Positions 18,162 through 26,137 of a DNA stretch of 64,000 bases are shown piece by piece. Under the pieces are notes generated by a model. The model did no database searches, was not told where the DNA came from, and was given only the letters and a program-made list of their open reading frames with translations. The DNA is from Clostridia bacterium (GTDB taxonomy: Bacteria; Bacillota; Clostridia; Christensenellales; DTU072), in contig JAEDHK010000002.1 in NCBI GenBank assembly GCA_016297005.1, forward strand, positions 186,001 through 250,000, in the 5' to 3' direction. Numbering within the stretch: position 1 is the stretch's first letter; the number at the start of each line of letters is the position of its first letter. The translations under genes and the position numbers were made by a program.

Positions 18162-18638
18162 TTAGTTTTTGCTGATGGATCTGATAACAAGAATCATATC
18201 GCCTGCCGGCGTCTTAGCCACAACGCGATCGCCCTTCTTGTGCCCGACGAGAGCCTTGCCGATGGGGCTTCGGTCGCTGATTTTATATTTGCGGCTGTCC
18301 GCTTCCAGACTGGAAACAATCTGAAGAGTCATTTCTTCGTCTTCGGCTTCGTCGTAAACGACAACGCTGTTTCCGATGCCGATATACTTGGTGTTGACTT
18401 CTTTTTCGTCGATGATCTCGACAAGAGCAAGGGTGTCTTCGATACGGGCGATTTCGGCTTCGTTGGCCACCTGCGCTTCTTTGGCGGCGGAATATTCGGC
18501 GTTTTCGCTCAAATCACCGAACTCTTTGGCGTGCTTGATCGCGTCGGAGATCTCGCTGCGACGAACCGTACGGAGATAGTCCAATTTCTGATTCATTTCG
18601 TCAAATTTTTCTTGCGTCAATTTAATAACGGTTTCCAT
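18162..18638 (-). CDS. greA: Transcription elongation factor GreA
   Basis: 158 residues with the expected N-terminal coiled coil (about 1-75, including KEFGDLSENAEYSAAKEAQ with the acidic tip) and C-terminal FKBP-like domain (DRSPIGKALVGHKKGDRV). It rescues backtracked RNA polymerase by stimulating transcript cleavage. AAGAAGGAG precedes the ATG. A terminator-like hairpin separates it from rpsR, so it may depend on readthrough or on an unrecognised promoter. Confidence 0.98.
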   Translation of the reverse strand: METVIKLTQEKFDEMNQKLDYLRTVRRSEISDAIKHAKEFGDLSENAEYSAAKEAQVANEAEIARIEDTLALVEIIDEKEVNTKYIGIGNSVVVYDEAEDEEMTLQIVSSLEADSRKYKISDRSPIGKALVGHKKGDRVVAKTPAGDMILVIRSISKN

Positions 18639-18659
18639 GATACAAAAATACTCCTTCTT

Positions 18660-18701
18660 AAAAAAAGTCGGTTACCTTGTGTCTTGTCAAAGTAACCGGC
18701 T
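18660..18701 (-). terminator. Terminator after rpsR
   Basis: On the minus strand AGCCGGTTAC (18701-18692) pairs, with one mismatch, with GTAACCGACT (18675-18666) and runs into seven T residues. It ends the rpsF-ssb-rpsR unit, probably partially, since greA follows 22 bp later. Confidence 0.8.
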
Positions 18702-18730
18702 TCCGTCTTTTTTACTTTGCTATGCGATGA

Positions 18731-19018
18731 TTATTCACCCTTGAAAGCGAGCAGACCCATGATCCGTGCGCGTTTTATCGCCACGGCCAGGTCGCGTTGG
18801 TGCTTTACGCAAACGCCCGACGTTCTCCGCGGAATGATCTTGCCGTTTTCGGCAATGTAACGGGGACGACGTTCTCCGTTGCGGTCGAAGCTCTTTTCGT
18901 TGTTCTTTTCGATGTCTTTAACAAGCGCGATATAGTCCACTTCGTCAACTTTGTTGACGCAGAAAGGACACACCTTTTTCTTCGGCGCGCGTCTGTATAT
19001 GTTTTCTCTCTTTTCCAT
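18731..19018 (-). CDS. rpsR: 30S ribosomal protein S18, with internal insertion
   Basis: 95 residues. The core matches S18: RRAPKKKVCPFC near the N-terminus, then GKIIPRRTSGVCVKHQRDLAVAIKRARIMGLL. The CxxC pair and the later Cys and His could bind zinc. Compared with the usual 75-80 residues there is an extra stretch of about 16-18 residues (EKNNEKSFDRNGERRPRY) before the IPRR segment, which is unusual. S18 binds S6 and 16S rRNA in the platform of the small subunit, and the S6:S18 pair probably represses this operon through the rpsF leader. Confidence 0.96.
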   Translation of the reverse strand: MEKRENIYRRAPKKKVCPFCVNKVDEVDYIALVKDIEKNNEKSFDRNGERRPRYIAENGKIIPRRTSGVCVKHQRDLAVAIKRARIMGLLAFKGE

Positions 19019-19041
19019 AATAAAAAATTTACCTCCAAAAA

Positions 19042-19461
19042 TCAGAAGGGCAGATCCTCGTCGCCCTCAACAGGTTTGAGATCGGCGATCTTGCCGCGCT
19101 TTCCGGTGGACGCAGCCGGCACGGAGACCGCTTCCGGAAGTTCGTTCAGGTCGTCGTTCTTGGTGCTCAGAAATTGTACTTCGTCCGCAACGATCTCAAC
19201 CGAATAGCGTTTTTGTCCGTCGCTCGTCTCATAGTTTTTGTTTTGAATGGAGCCGCACACGCCGACTCTGCTACCTTTACGCAGGTATTTGCCGCAGTTT
19301 TCGGCCATGGCTCTCCAACAGATAACGGAGAAGAAGTCGGTCTCTTTAGAACCGTACCGACGGCTCACAGCTAACGTGAACTTACAATTAACAAGATCGT
19401 TCGAGGTGGTAGCTACTTCGGGGTCCTTGGTCAAGTTACCGATCATGAATACTCTGTTCAT
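19042..19461 (-). CDS. ssb: Single-stranded DNA-binding protein
   Basis: 139 residues: OB-fold (about 1-105; MNRVFMIGNLTKDPEV start), a short linker and the acidic tail ending DEDLPF, which recruits replication and repair partners. The protein is shorter than E. coli SSB because of the brief linker. It sits between rpsF and rpsR, as in most Firmicutes. Confidence 0.97.
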   Translation of the reverse strand: MNRVFMIGNLTKDPEVATTSNDLVNCKFTLAVSRRYGSKETDFFSVICWRAMAENCGKYLRKGSRVGVCGSIQNKNYETSDGQKRYSVEIVADEVQFLSTKNDDLNELPEAVSVPAASTGKRGKIADLKPVEGDEDLPF

Positions 19462-19475
19462 TTTTTGTTCCTCCG

Positions 19476-19757
19476 TTAAATTTTAGTGATCATTTGACGA
19501 ATAATTACGTCGCTGATACGCATTTGTCTTTCGATTTCGGCAGGGACGTCAGCGCCGGCCGTGAACTTAACGTGCACGTAATAGCCTTCCGTCTTCTTAT
19601 CGATGGCATAAGCGAACTTTCTGGTGCCCCACTTGTCAGTGGCATCAACAGTACCGCCCAAAGAAGCGATCAGCTCGTTGTACTTGTCAACTTGCGCCTG
19701 CTTCTCTTCATCGCCGAGTCCGTTATCAATGATGTACAGCAATTGATATTTACTCAT
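19476..19757 (-). CDS. rpsF: 30S ribosomal protein S6
   Basis: 93 residues, normal S6 length, beginning MSKYQLLYIIDNGL and ending in the RMRISDVIIRQMI segment of the ferredoxin-like fold. It binds S18 and 16S rRNA. AGGAGG lies upstream of the ATG. It is first of the rpsF-ssb-rpsR operon, whose transcript leader carries two hairpins. Confidence 0.97.
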   Translation of the reverse strand: MSKYQLLYIIDNGLGDEEKQAQVDKYNELIASLGGTVDATDKWGTRKFAYAIDKKTEGYYVHVKFTAGADVPAEIERQMRISDVIIRQMITKI

Positions 19758-19784
19758 AGAATAGTACCTCCTTTTGGTCTTATG

Positions 19785-19835
19785 GCTACCGCCTTAGTCG
19801 GTAGCAAGGAAAATTTTCTCGACTTCTGCCGAGAA
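19785..19835 (-). ncRNA. rpsF leader with S6:S18-type binding hairpin (probable)
   Basis: Between promoter and rpsF the transcript can form TTCTCGGC...GTCGAGAA (19835-19816) and GCTACCGACTAAGGCGGTAGC (19805-19785, 21 nt). The second has CTACCG opposite CGGTAG. The published S6:S18 leader motif likewise exposes a CCG and mimics the 16S site, so autoregulation by the S6:S18 complex is likely. The match was judged by eye only. Confidence 0.6.
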
Positions 19836-19842
19836 TGGTTTT

Positions 19843-19870
19843 ATTATACAATATTTTTTTAAAAAGTAAA
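19843..19870 (-). promoter_or_regulatory. Promoter of the rpsF operon
   Basis: Minus strand TATAAT (19848-19843) with a weaker -35 TTTACT (19870-19865) at about 16 nt. Confidence 0.65.
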
Positions 19871-19902
19871 GGATTTTTTACTAATATTTATAGAATTTGC
19901 TT

Positions 19903-19938
19903 AAAAAATGAAAGAAAGCGGATTTTTGCTCCGCTTTC
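19903..19938 (-). terminator. Terminator of the nucleoside ABC transporter operon
   Basis: GAAAGCGGA (19914-19922) and TCCGCTTTC (19930-19938) form a perfect 9-bp stem. On the minus strand it is followed by TTTCATTTTTT. It lies 13 bp beyond the end of the last permease gene. Confidence 0.82.
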
Positions 19939-19951
19939 TTGCTTTCATTTT

Positions 19952-20908
19952 CTATCGTTCTTCACGGAAATACGACGTCCCGAGCGCCGCCGGAGGTTGC
20001 GATTCTTTCTTATTGACGATGCTCGTTATGATCAAAATAATGATCGTAACAACAAACGGAATTATTTTTAAGAGTTCCTTATACGTGAAGCTGATATTCA
20101 GATAGTTCGGCGCAATATACAACGCACCGAAGAGGATGGATCCGAGGATCCCCCAGTTCGGTCTCCACAAAGAGAAGATAACGAGCGCTATCGCAAGCCA
20201 TCCCATGGCGTCGATGGAATATTCCCAACTTCCGTTCAGATAGTCCATAATATAGAACAAGCCGCCGAGACCGGCAATAGCCGCACCCAAAACGCACGCG
20301 CAATACTTATATTTTTCTACGTTGATACCGGCCGCATCCGCCGTCGCCGGGCTCTCTCCGACCGCACGTAAACTGAGACCGACACGGGTTTTCTTTAAGA
20401 CAATACTTACCACAAGAGAAAGCGCGATCGCAATGTATACCAAGCAACCATAGGTCAAAAACAGATCGGAAAACCAATTGTTCATATTTAAACCGTCAGC
20501 ATACGCCGTAAACGCATTGCTGGCATAAATAAACCCGGTTTTATCAACCATTGAAATAAAGAAATTCGTGACGCCCGTACCGAACGTCGTGATAGCAAGA
20601 CCGCTGACGTTCTGATTACAACGGAGCGTAATGGTCAGAAACCCATATAATAATCCGCCGAACCCGGCAAAAAGCATGGAAAAAATAATACCTATGATCA
20701 CAGCGGCGAAACCGTTCACTTGCGTAACGTCGGCAAGAGTCTTCAAATAAACAGACTCCCCTACGCAACCGCCGAGAGCGCCGAGGCACATGATACCGGG
20801 GATACCGAGGTTAAGGTGTCCGCTCTTTTCGGTAATGGTTTCTCCGGTCGATCCAAATAGAAAAACAGTACTGAATCTTATTGCATTATGTATAAACGTA
20901 AGAAACAT
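19952..20908 (-). CDS. Nucleoside ABC transporter permease, NupQ-like
   Basis: 318 residues with 8-9 hydrophobic segments. The GSTGETITEKSGHLNLGIPGIMCLGA start is typical of BPL_transp_2 permeases that work with BMP-type binding proteins. The start lies 2 bp after the stop of the first permease, so translation is coupled. It would form one half of the membrane channel of an importer for purine nucleosides (inferred from the xpt neighbour and from the Bacillus NupNOPQ system). A hairpin terminator follows. Confidence 0.9.
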   Translation of the reverse strand: MFLTFIHNAIRFSTVFLFGSTGETITEKSGHLNLGIPGIMCLGALGGCVGESVYLKTLADVTQVNGFAAVIIGIIFSMLFAGFGGLLYGFLTITLRCNQNVSGLAITTFGTGVTNFFISMVDKTGFIYASNAFTAYADGLNMNNWFSDLFLTYGCLVYIAIALSLVVSIVLKKTRVGLSLRAVGESPATADAAGINVEKYKYCACVLGAAIAGLGGLFYIMDYLNGSWEYSIDAMGWLAIALVIFSLWRPNWGILGSILFGALYIAPNYLNISFTYKELLKIIPFVVTIIILIITSIVNKKESQPPAALGTSYFREER

Positions 20909-20910
20909 AT

Positions 20911-22029
20911 TTACTTCGCACCTCCCTCTCTGACTGCTTTGATCTTGTCTTTCTTCAATTTGATGACTACTTTATAGCGCACGAAGAATTCGCTCGCAAT
21001 AACCAAAAGGAAGAATATACCGACAATAACGCCGTTGAACGCCTCGCTGTCGCCGATATTGAACGTACTCGCCGCCTGAGAAGACCCTCTTTGCATAAAT
21101 ACGACCAAAAACGTCACAAAAATCATAATGATGGGGTTGAATTGAGACAACCATGAAACAAGGATTGCAGTAAAACCTCTGCCTCCGACCAGATCCGCAT
21201 TCAACGTCGGGGTCGGGCTCCCGCCTACGAGCAAAAAGCCTGCAATACCGCATATCGCGCCGGAAAGAATCATCGTACGAATGATTACCTTCTTAACGTT
21301 GATGCCGACGTACTTTGCCGTATTAACGCTTTCGCCAACCACGTCCAATTCGTATCCGTGCTTGCTGAAACGCAAATACACGAACACGATAGCCGTCAAT
21401 ACGGTCACTATAACGACGTTAATGATGTATTTTTGTCCCAATATAGAAGAAAAACTGCCGTATTTCAAAATACCTATCTTACTCGATCCGTCAGGAGCCC
21501 ATTGGTTAATGGTAAACAATACAAGATGGGTTGCAATATAGTTCATCATGAGCGTAAACAAAGTTTCGTTCGTATTCCATTTGGCTTTGAGAAGCGCCGG
21601 AATAACGCCCCAAATCGCGCCGAAAACCAAACTTACCAAAAGCATAATGATGATCAGCAGGCTTCCTGCGACCTTCCCGCCTAAATACCAGATAACGATA
21701 GCGCTGGCAAACGCCCCCATAAGCGTCTGCCCCTCGGCGCCGATATTCCAAAACTTCATCTTAAACGCAGGCGTTACGGCGAGAGAAACGCACAACAACA
21801 TGGCCCAACTCTGCAATAAAGAATATATCCTCGTTCCATGAAAAGCGCCCTTGATCATTTCACTGTAAAACCCGCCGAAATGTTGTCCTTTTGTCAGTAT
21901 TAAGCAAACTAAGCCGCTGACCAAAAACGCAATCAGTACGGCTACGGCGCGTATAAGCCACATTTTCCATGCCGGCATGTCCGCTCTTTTCATAATATGG
22001 ATAAACGGCTCTCTTTTCTTCGTATGCAT
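20911..22029 (-). CDS. Nucleoside ABC transporter permease, NupP-like
   Basis: 372 residues with about ten hydrophobic segments. KMKFWNIGAEGQTLMGAFA is characteristic of the larger permease of BMP-type nucleoside systems. Its ATG overlaps the stop of the ATPase gene by one base (TAATG), indicating translational coupling. The N-terminus has a cytoplasmic basic stretch before the first helix. The substrate is inferred as purine nucleosides. Confidence 0.9.
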   Translation of the reverse strand: MHTKKREPFIHIMKRADMPAWKMWLIRAVAVLIAFLVSGLVCLILTKGQHFGGFYSEMIKGAFHGTRIYSLLQSWAMLLCVSLAVTPAFKMKFWNIGAEGQTLMGAFASAIVIWYLGGKVAGSLLIIIMLLVSLVFGAIWGVIPALLKAKWNTNETLFTLMMNYIATHLVLFTINQWAPDGSSKIGILKYGSFSSILGQKYIINVVIVTVLTAIVFVYLRFSKHGYELDVVGESVNTAKYVGINVKKVIIRTMILSGAICGIAGFLLVGGSPTPTLNADLVGGRGFTAILVSWLSQFNPIIMIFVTFLVVFMQRGSSQAASTFNIGDSEAFNGVIVGIFFLLVIASEFFVRYKVVIKLKKDKIKAVREGGAK

Positions 22030-23903
22030 TATGCATTTACCTCCGTTTCATCTTCTTCGTTACTTAATTTTGTCATAAGAAGACCGATCTCGTCCTTCTT
22101 TGCCGTTCTGCCGTCGACGATACCGCTGATCTTGCCTCCGCAAAGAACCAGAATGCGGTCGCACAGTTCGAGCAAGACGTCCAAATCCTCGCCGACGTAT
22201 ACGACGGCGACGTTCTTCTCTTTCTGCTGATTGAGCAGGTTATAAATAAGATAAGAAGAGTTAATGTCCAATCCTCTGACCGGATAAGCCGCCATAAGAA
22301 CCTTCGGCGAGGAAGAAATTTCTCGCCCGACAAGAACCTTCTGGACGTTACCGCCGGAAAGACGACGTACCGGCGTTTGATCGCTGGGAGTAACCACTTC
22401 CAATTCGTCGATAATATGGTCGGCAAGATTCTTCGGTCTCTTTCTGTTAACGAAAATGGATTTTCCTTTCCGGTAGCTGCGGAGCATCATATTGTCGACG
22501 ATGCTCATGTTGCCGACAAGACCCATATTCAGACGGTCTTCGGGAACGAAAGACAGCTTAATACCCAGTTCCTGGATCTGACGGGGCGTCTTATGACGGA
22601 GATTAATCACTTCGTCCTCGTAGAACAGAATCTGTTCGTCGTTGACAAGTTTGACGATCTCTTTCTTTTTCTTTCCTTTCAAATCTACTTTGCTTCCGTC
22701 CGGATAATGGAAAAACCCTTCTTCCGCCATCTTTTTGATCTTCTTCAGATCCTTATGGAAGAACGTGACCGGTTTGTTCTTCTTGGGATTGTGGAAAATA
22801 ATGTCGCCACTCTCCACTTTCTGCAATCCGGCGATGCCTTCGAGCAGTTCTTTCTGTCCGTTGCCGGAAATACCGGCGATACCGAGGATCTCTCCTCCGT
22901 TGATGGTAAAAGATACGTCGTCGATGGCTTTTTGCCCCTCTTTATTGCGGACGGTCATATGCTCGATAATGAGACGCGGCTTGGGATCGACGGGCGTTTT
23001 TCTGTCGATATTGAGTTCGACCTTCTTTCCTACCATCATGTCGGTCAGTTCTTGTTCGTTGGTTTCCGCCGTGTTGACGGTGGCAATATGCTCGCCTTTA
23101 CGAAGAACGGCGACCCTGTCCGAGATTTCCATAACTTCGTTCAGTTTGTGCGTGATAATAACGACGGCTTTTCCGTCCTCTCTCATCTTACGTAAAACGT
23201 CAAACAGTTTTCTGATCTCCTGAGGAGTAAGAACGGCGGTCGGCTCGTCCAAAATAAGAATGTCCGCCCCTTTGTACAATACTTTTATGATTTCGACAGT
23301 CTGTTTTTCGCTGACGGACATGTCGTATATTTTCTTTTTTAAATCAATTTCAAAACCGTATTTATCGGCAATTTTTTGCAGATTTTCGGCTCTTTTGCGC
23401 GCCAAATGGTTGAATTTTATTATCTTCCCCAATTTTACAAAAGGAAGCGAAATCAGTTTCCGATAATATCCGGCGAAAGCCTTGTCGTACTTTTTCTTGC
23501 TGTCGCCGTCTGCGGTGATCATGACCGATTCCAGATTGATCTCCGCCTTTTTGGCTTCTTCTTTGATGCTGAACGTCGGCATCTTTTCGCCGAGCAAAAT
23601 ATTGTCGGCGGCAGTAAACAGATCGATCAACTTAAAATGCTGATGAATCATCCCGATCTTTAAGTCGAACGCATCTTTGGGAGAGCGAATTACAACTTCT
23701 TGTCCGTTGGCATATATTTTCCCTTCGTCGGGATAATAAATGCCGGAAATCATATTCATTAAGGTCGTCTTTCCGCTTCCGTTCTCCCCTAAAATGGAAA
23801 GAACCTCGCCCCGCTTGATGTCGAGATTAACGTCTTTGTTCGCCGTGACCTCGCCAAATCTTTTAGTGATGCCCTTTAATTCAATAGCAACGCTTTTTTC
23901 CAC
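22029..23903 (-). CDS. Nucleoside ABC transporter ATP-binding protein (double NBD), with insertions
   Basis: 624 residues, against roughly 510 for NupO/YufO. NBD1 has Walker A LGENGSGKTT and a degenerate signature (DMSVSEKQ). NBD2 has a modified Walker A (GISGNGQKEL) and the LSGGNVQKV signature, both normal for this family. Unusual are about 50 extra residues between the Q-loop and signature of NBD1 and a Lys-rich insertion of about 60 residues (around 390-450) in NBD2. It starts with GTG, supported by GGAGGTAAC upstream. A terminator lies between it and the binding-protein gene, so its level is probably lower. It should power nucleoside uptake. Confidence 0.9.
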   Translation of the reverse strand: MEKSVAIELKGITKRFGEVTANKDVNLDIKRGEVLSILGENGSGKTTLMNMISGIYYPDEGKIYANGQEVVIRSPKDAFDLKIGMIHQHFKLIDLFTAADNILLGEKMPTFSIKEEAKKAEINLESVMITADGDSKKKYDKAFAGYYRKLISLPFVKLGKIIKFNHLARKRAENLQKIADKYGFEIDLKKKIYDMSVSEKQTVEIIKVLYKGADILILDEPTAVLTPQEIRKLFDVLRKMREDGKAVVIITHKLNEVMEISDRVAVLRKGEHIATVNTAETNEQELTDMMVGKKVELNIDRKTPVDPKPRLIIEHMTVRNKEGQKAIDDVSFTINGGEILGIAGISGNGQKELLEGIAGLQKVESGDIIFHNPKKNKPVTFFHKDLKKIKKMAEEGFFHYPDGSKVDLKGKKKKEIVKLVNDEQILFYEDEVINLRHKTPRQIQELGIKLSFVPEDRLNMGLVGNMSIVDNMMLRSYRKGKSIFVNRKRPKNLADHIIDELEVVTPSDQTPVRRLSGGNVQKVLVGREISSSPKVLMAAYPVRGLDINSSYLIYNLLNQQKEKNVAVVYVGEDLDVLLELCDRILVLCGGKISGIVDGRTAKKDEIGLLMTKLSNEEDETEVNA

Positions 23904-23929
23904 GTTGTTACCTCCGGATAATTAATTAT

Positions 23930-23971
23930 AATAAAAAAGATTAGGACGGAACCGCAAGCGGCTCCGTCCTA
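23930..23971 (-). terminator. Terminator between the binding-protein gene and the ATPase gene
   Basis: TAGGACGGA...CCGC and GCGG...TCCGTCCTA (23942-23971) form a nearly perfect stem of about 13 bp. On the minus strand it is followed by ATCTTTTTTATT. Such a partial terminator after the binding-protein gene keeps that protein in excess over the membrane complex. Confidence 0.85.
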
Positions 23972-23992
23972 TGAACAAATCAATTCGCTCGA

Positions 23993-25222
23993 TTAGAACT
24001 TGGTATCGAGAAGCGTGATACCGTCGATCGTGAGATCGAAGTAAGGAGCGGAACGATACAGACTCTCTGCGAAGTAGCCGTTGATGATTGCTTGCGTGTC
24101 TTTGGTAAAGTTCGCGTCGGAGTCGACGTCGGCATTGTAGCTGGTCAATTTAGAACCGTTAACAGTGAAGTTGTTGGTGTCGAAAACTTTGATTTCTCCG
24201 GAAACGAGTTTAGCCTTGACTTCTTCGAGCTTAGCAGCGGTGCCTTCGGCCGCAACAGTCGTATTCAGTTCGGTAATTTCAACGGAACCTTCGGCAAAAC
24301 CGCCAACCCAGTCAAAGCCGACAGCGGTAACACCGTTGATAGTGCAGCTAATGAGATGAGTGAAGTAAGGCGCCCAGTTGATTCTGGAACCGATCAGATA
24401 AGTGTTCGGGCATTGTGCTTTCGTGCTAAGGTTGTAAGTAACGTTGGGGATCTTGGCTTCTTCGCAAGCGGAGGGAGCACCCATGGAGTCGGCATGCTGG
24501 CTGATCAGAACGCAGCCGTTTTTAATCAGCTTGTTGGCAGCTTCCCTTTCAGCGGTTTCATCATACCAGGAACCGGTAAAGGTAACTTCCATGGTAACCT
24601 GGGGAACGATAGACTTAACGCCAAGGAAGAAAGAAGTGTAACCGGACACAACTTCGGCATAGGTATATGCTCCGACGTAACCGATCTTCGCAGCTTTTCC
24701 TTCCTCAACGAGTTCGGCAAGCTTCATACCGGCGGCAACACCGGCGAGGTAACGACCTTCATAGATGTTGGCGAAAGCGTTGTAGAAGTTGGGAACGAGT
24801 TCGGTATGAGCAGTCGTTCCGGTAGCATGAGCGAAACGAACATTGGGATATTCTTTCGCAGCTTTGAGGATGTAGGGTTCGTGACCGAAGCTATCCGCAA
24901 AGATGATATTGCAGCCGTCTTCGACGAGCTCAACAGCCGTGTTGTAGCAAGCGTCGGATTCTTCAATGTTGCTCTTTACAACGAGTTGAACTCCCATGTT
25001 TTGGCAAGCAGCTTCAGCGGCATCGATGAAGTTTTTATCATAGGTGCTATGGCTATCATGCAACGTAATGAGGCCCATTTTGATATTGGATTTCGCGATG
25101 GGAGCAAATCCGGCGAACGTTTCCTCTTCAGCAGGTTCTTTGTTGCAAGCAGTGAAACAAGCAATGCAGCCGACTGCAAGGATCAGAGCAAGAACGATTA
25201 CGAATACTTTCTTCATTTTCAT
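23993..25222 (-). CDS. BMP-family nucleoside-binding lipoprotein
   Basis: 409 residues. A signal peptide ends in the lipobox CFTAC with lipidated C26, followed by an acidic linker. The body is a BMP/Med-type periplasmic-binding fold (IKMGLITLHDSHSTYDKNF, CNIIFADSFGHE, GIAGVAAG-like segments). In the Clostridia such proteins deliver purine nucleosides to NupOPQ. It is preceded by xpt and followed by a terminator, then the ATPase and permease genes. GGAGG lies about 10 nt upstream of the ATG; M3 is an alternative start. Confidence 0.93.
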   Translation of the reverse strand: MKMKKVFVIVLALILAVGCIACFTACNKEPAEEETFAGFAPIAKSNIKMGLITLHDSHSTYDKNFIDAAEAACQNMGVQLVVKSNIEESDACYNTAVELVEDGCNIIFADSFGHEPYILKAAKEYPNVRFAHATGTTAHTELVPNFYNAFANIYEGRYLAGVAAGMKLAELVEEGKAAKIGYVGAYTYAEVVSGYTSFFLGVKSIVPQVTMEVTFTGSWYDETAEREAANKLIKNGCVLISQHADSMGAPSACEEAKIPNVTYNLSTKAQCPNTYLIGSRINWAPYFTHLISCTINGVTAVGFDWVGGFAEGSVEITELNTTVAAEGTAAKLEEVKAKLVSGEIKVFDTNNFTVNGSKLTSYNADVDSDANFTKDTQAIINGYFAESLYRSAPYFDLTIDGITLLDTKF

Positions 25223-25271
25223 TTTGTTTTAACCTCCGTTTTATTTTTATAAAAATGAAAGACTGAATGAA

Positions 25272-25841
25272 TCACGCAAAAATAACTTCTTTATCCGTCA
25301 TTTTTGCGATTTTTGCAAGGGATTCTACCCGGATTCCCTCCTCGCGGAGCTTCTCTCCACCGTCCTGAAACGCCTTTTCGATGACGATGCCGCATCCTAC
25401 GAGGGTAGCGCCGGCTTGACCGATCAGGTCGATCAGACCTCTGAGCGCTTCTCCGGTGGCCAAAAAGTCGTCGATGATAAGCACCTTGTCGTCCGCCGTC
25501 AAATACTCCTTAGAAACAGAAATGTCATATACTTTTCCGTGCGTATATGACATTACTTTGCTTGTATAAACTTGGTTAGACTGATTTGAGGTATGACTTT
25601 TTTTCGCGAAGAGCAAGGGCACGTTCATTTCATACGCGGTAAAACAGGCTACCGCTATGCCGGATGCTTCTATCGTGAGAACCTTGGTGATATTCTCTCC
25701 CGAAAAGAGCCCGGCGAACTCCTTCCCGATCTCGTGCATGAGACCGGTATCGATCAGGTGGTTCAGAAAATTATCGACTTTCAGAATATTCCCGGGAAAA
25801 ACTTTGCCTTCCTTAAGAATTTTTTCTTTCAGTAATTCCAT
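25272..25841 (-). CDS. xpt: Xanthine phosphoribosyltransferase
   Basis: 189 residues, the exact family length. It begins MELLKEKILKEGKVFPGN and has the PRPP-binding motif VLIIDDFLATGEAL and the Xpt-specific VLTIEASGIAVA. It converts xanthine and PRPP to XMP in purine salvage. It is first in the operon with the nucleoside importer, linking uptake to salvage. In Bacillus xpt is controlled by a guanine riboswitch; here only a short leader exists and no purine aptamer is visible. Confidence 0.95.
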   Translation of the reverse strand: MELLKEKILKEGKVFPGNILKVDNFLNHLIDTGLMHEIGKEFAGLFSGENITKVLTIEASGIAVACFTAYEMNVPLLFAKKSHTSNQSNQVYTSKVMSYTHGKVYDISVSKEYLTADDKVLIIDDFLATGEALRGLIDLIGQAGATLVGCGIVIEKAFQDGGEKLREEGIRVESLAKIAKMTDKEVIFA

Positions 25842-25864
25842 GCCGTTTCCTTATCGTGAAAAAG

Positions 25865-25902
25865 TATACTTCAAGTATAAGAAATGAAAATTTTATTGTC
25901 AA
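25865..25902 (-). promoter_or_regulatory. Sigma-A promoter of xpt with overlapping palindrome
   Basis: Minus strand TTGACA (25902-25897), 17 nt, TATACT (25879-25874). The -10 lies in the perfect palindrome TATACTTCAAGTATA (25865-25879; 7-bp arms, one central base), a possible operator. Confidence 0.78.
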
Positions 25903-26137
25903 ACAAATAACGCTATAATTATTCTTAGTTTTACTCTTTTTTTACGATCCTGAAAAAAACGGCTTTCCGGAGGCTCTTTTGCCCCTTTTTTCCGCTCACG
26001 CGTACGCGCGTTAATATTTACTGTACACACGCGCGGGCGGTGGAGCGACCGTACAATAGATCCACGCCGACCGGAAGCGGTATTTTCTCTTTTGTTTCCA
26101 GATCCGACGTCTCCGACTTCCTGCGGTAAAACGTACG

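Noticed and set aside
25842..25920. Purine riboswitch in front of xpt
   Set aside because: The leader is only about 30 nt after a clear TTGACA-17-TATACT promoter and none of the conserved purine aptamer blocks are present.
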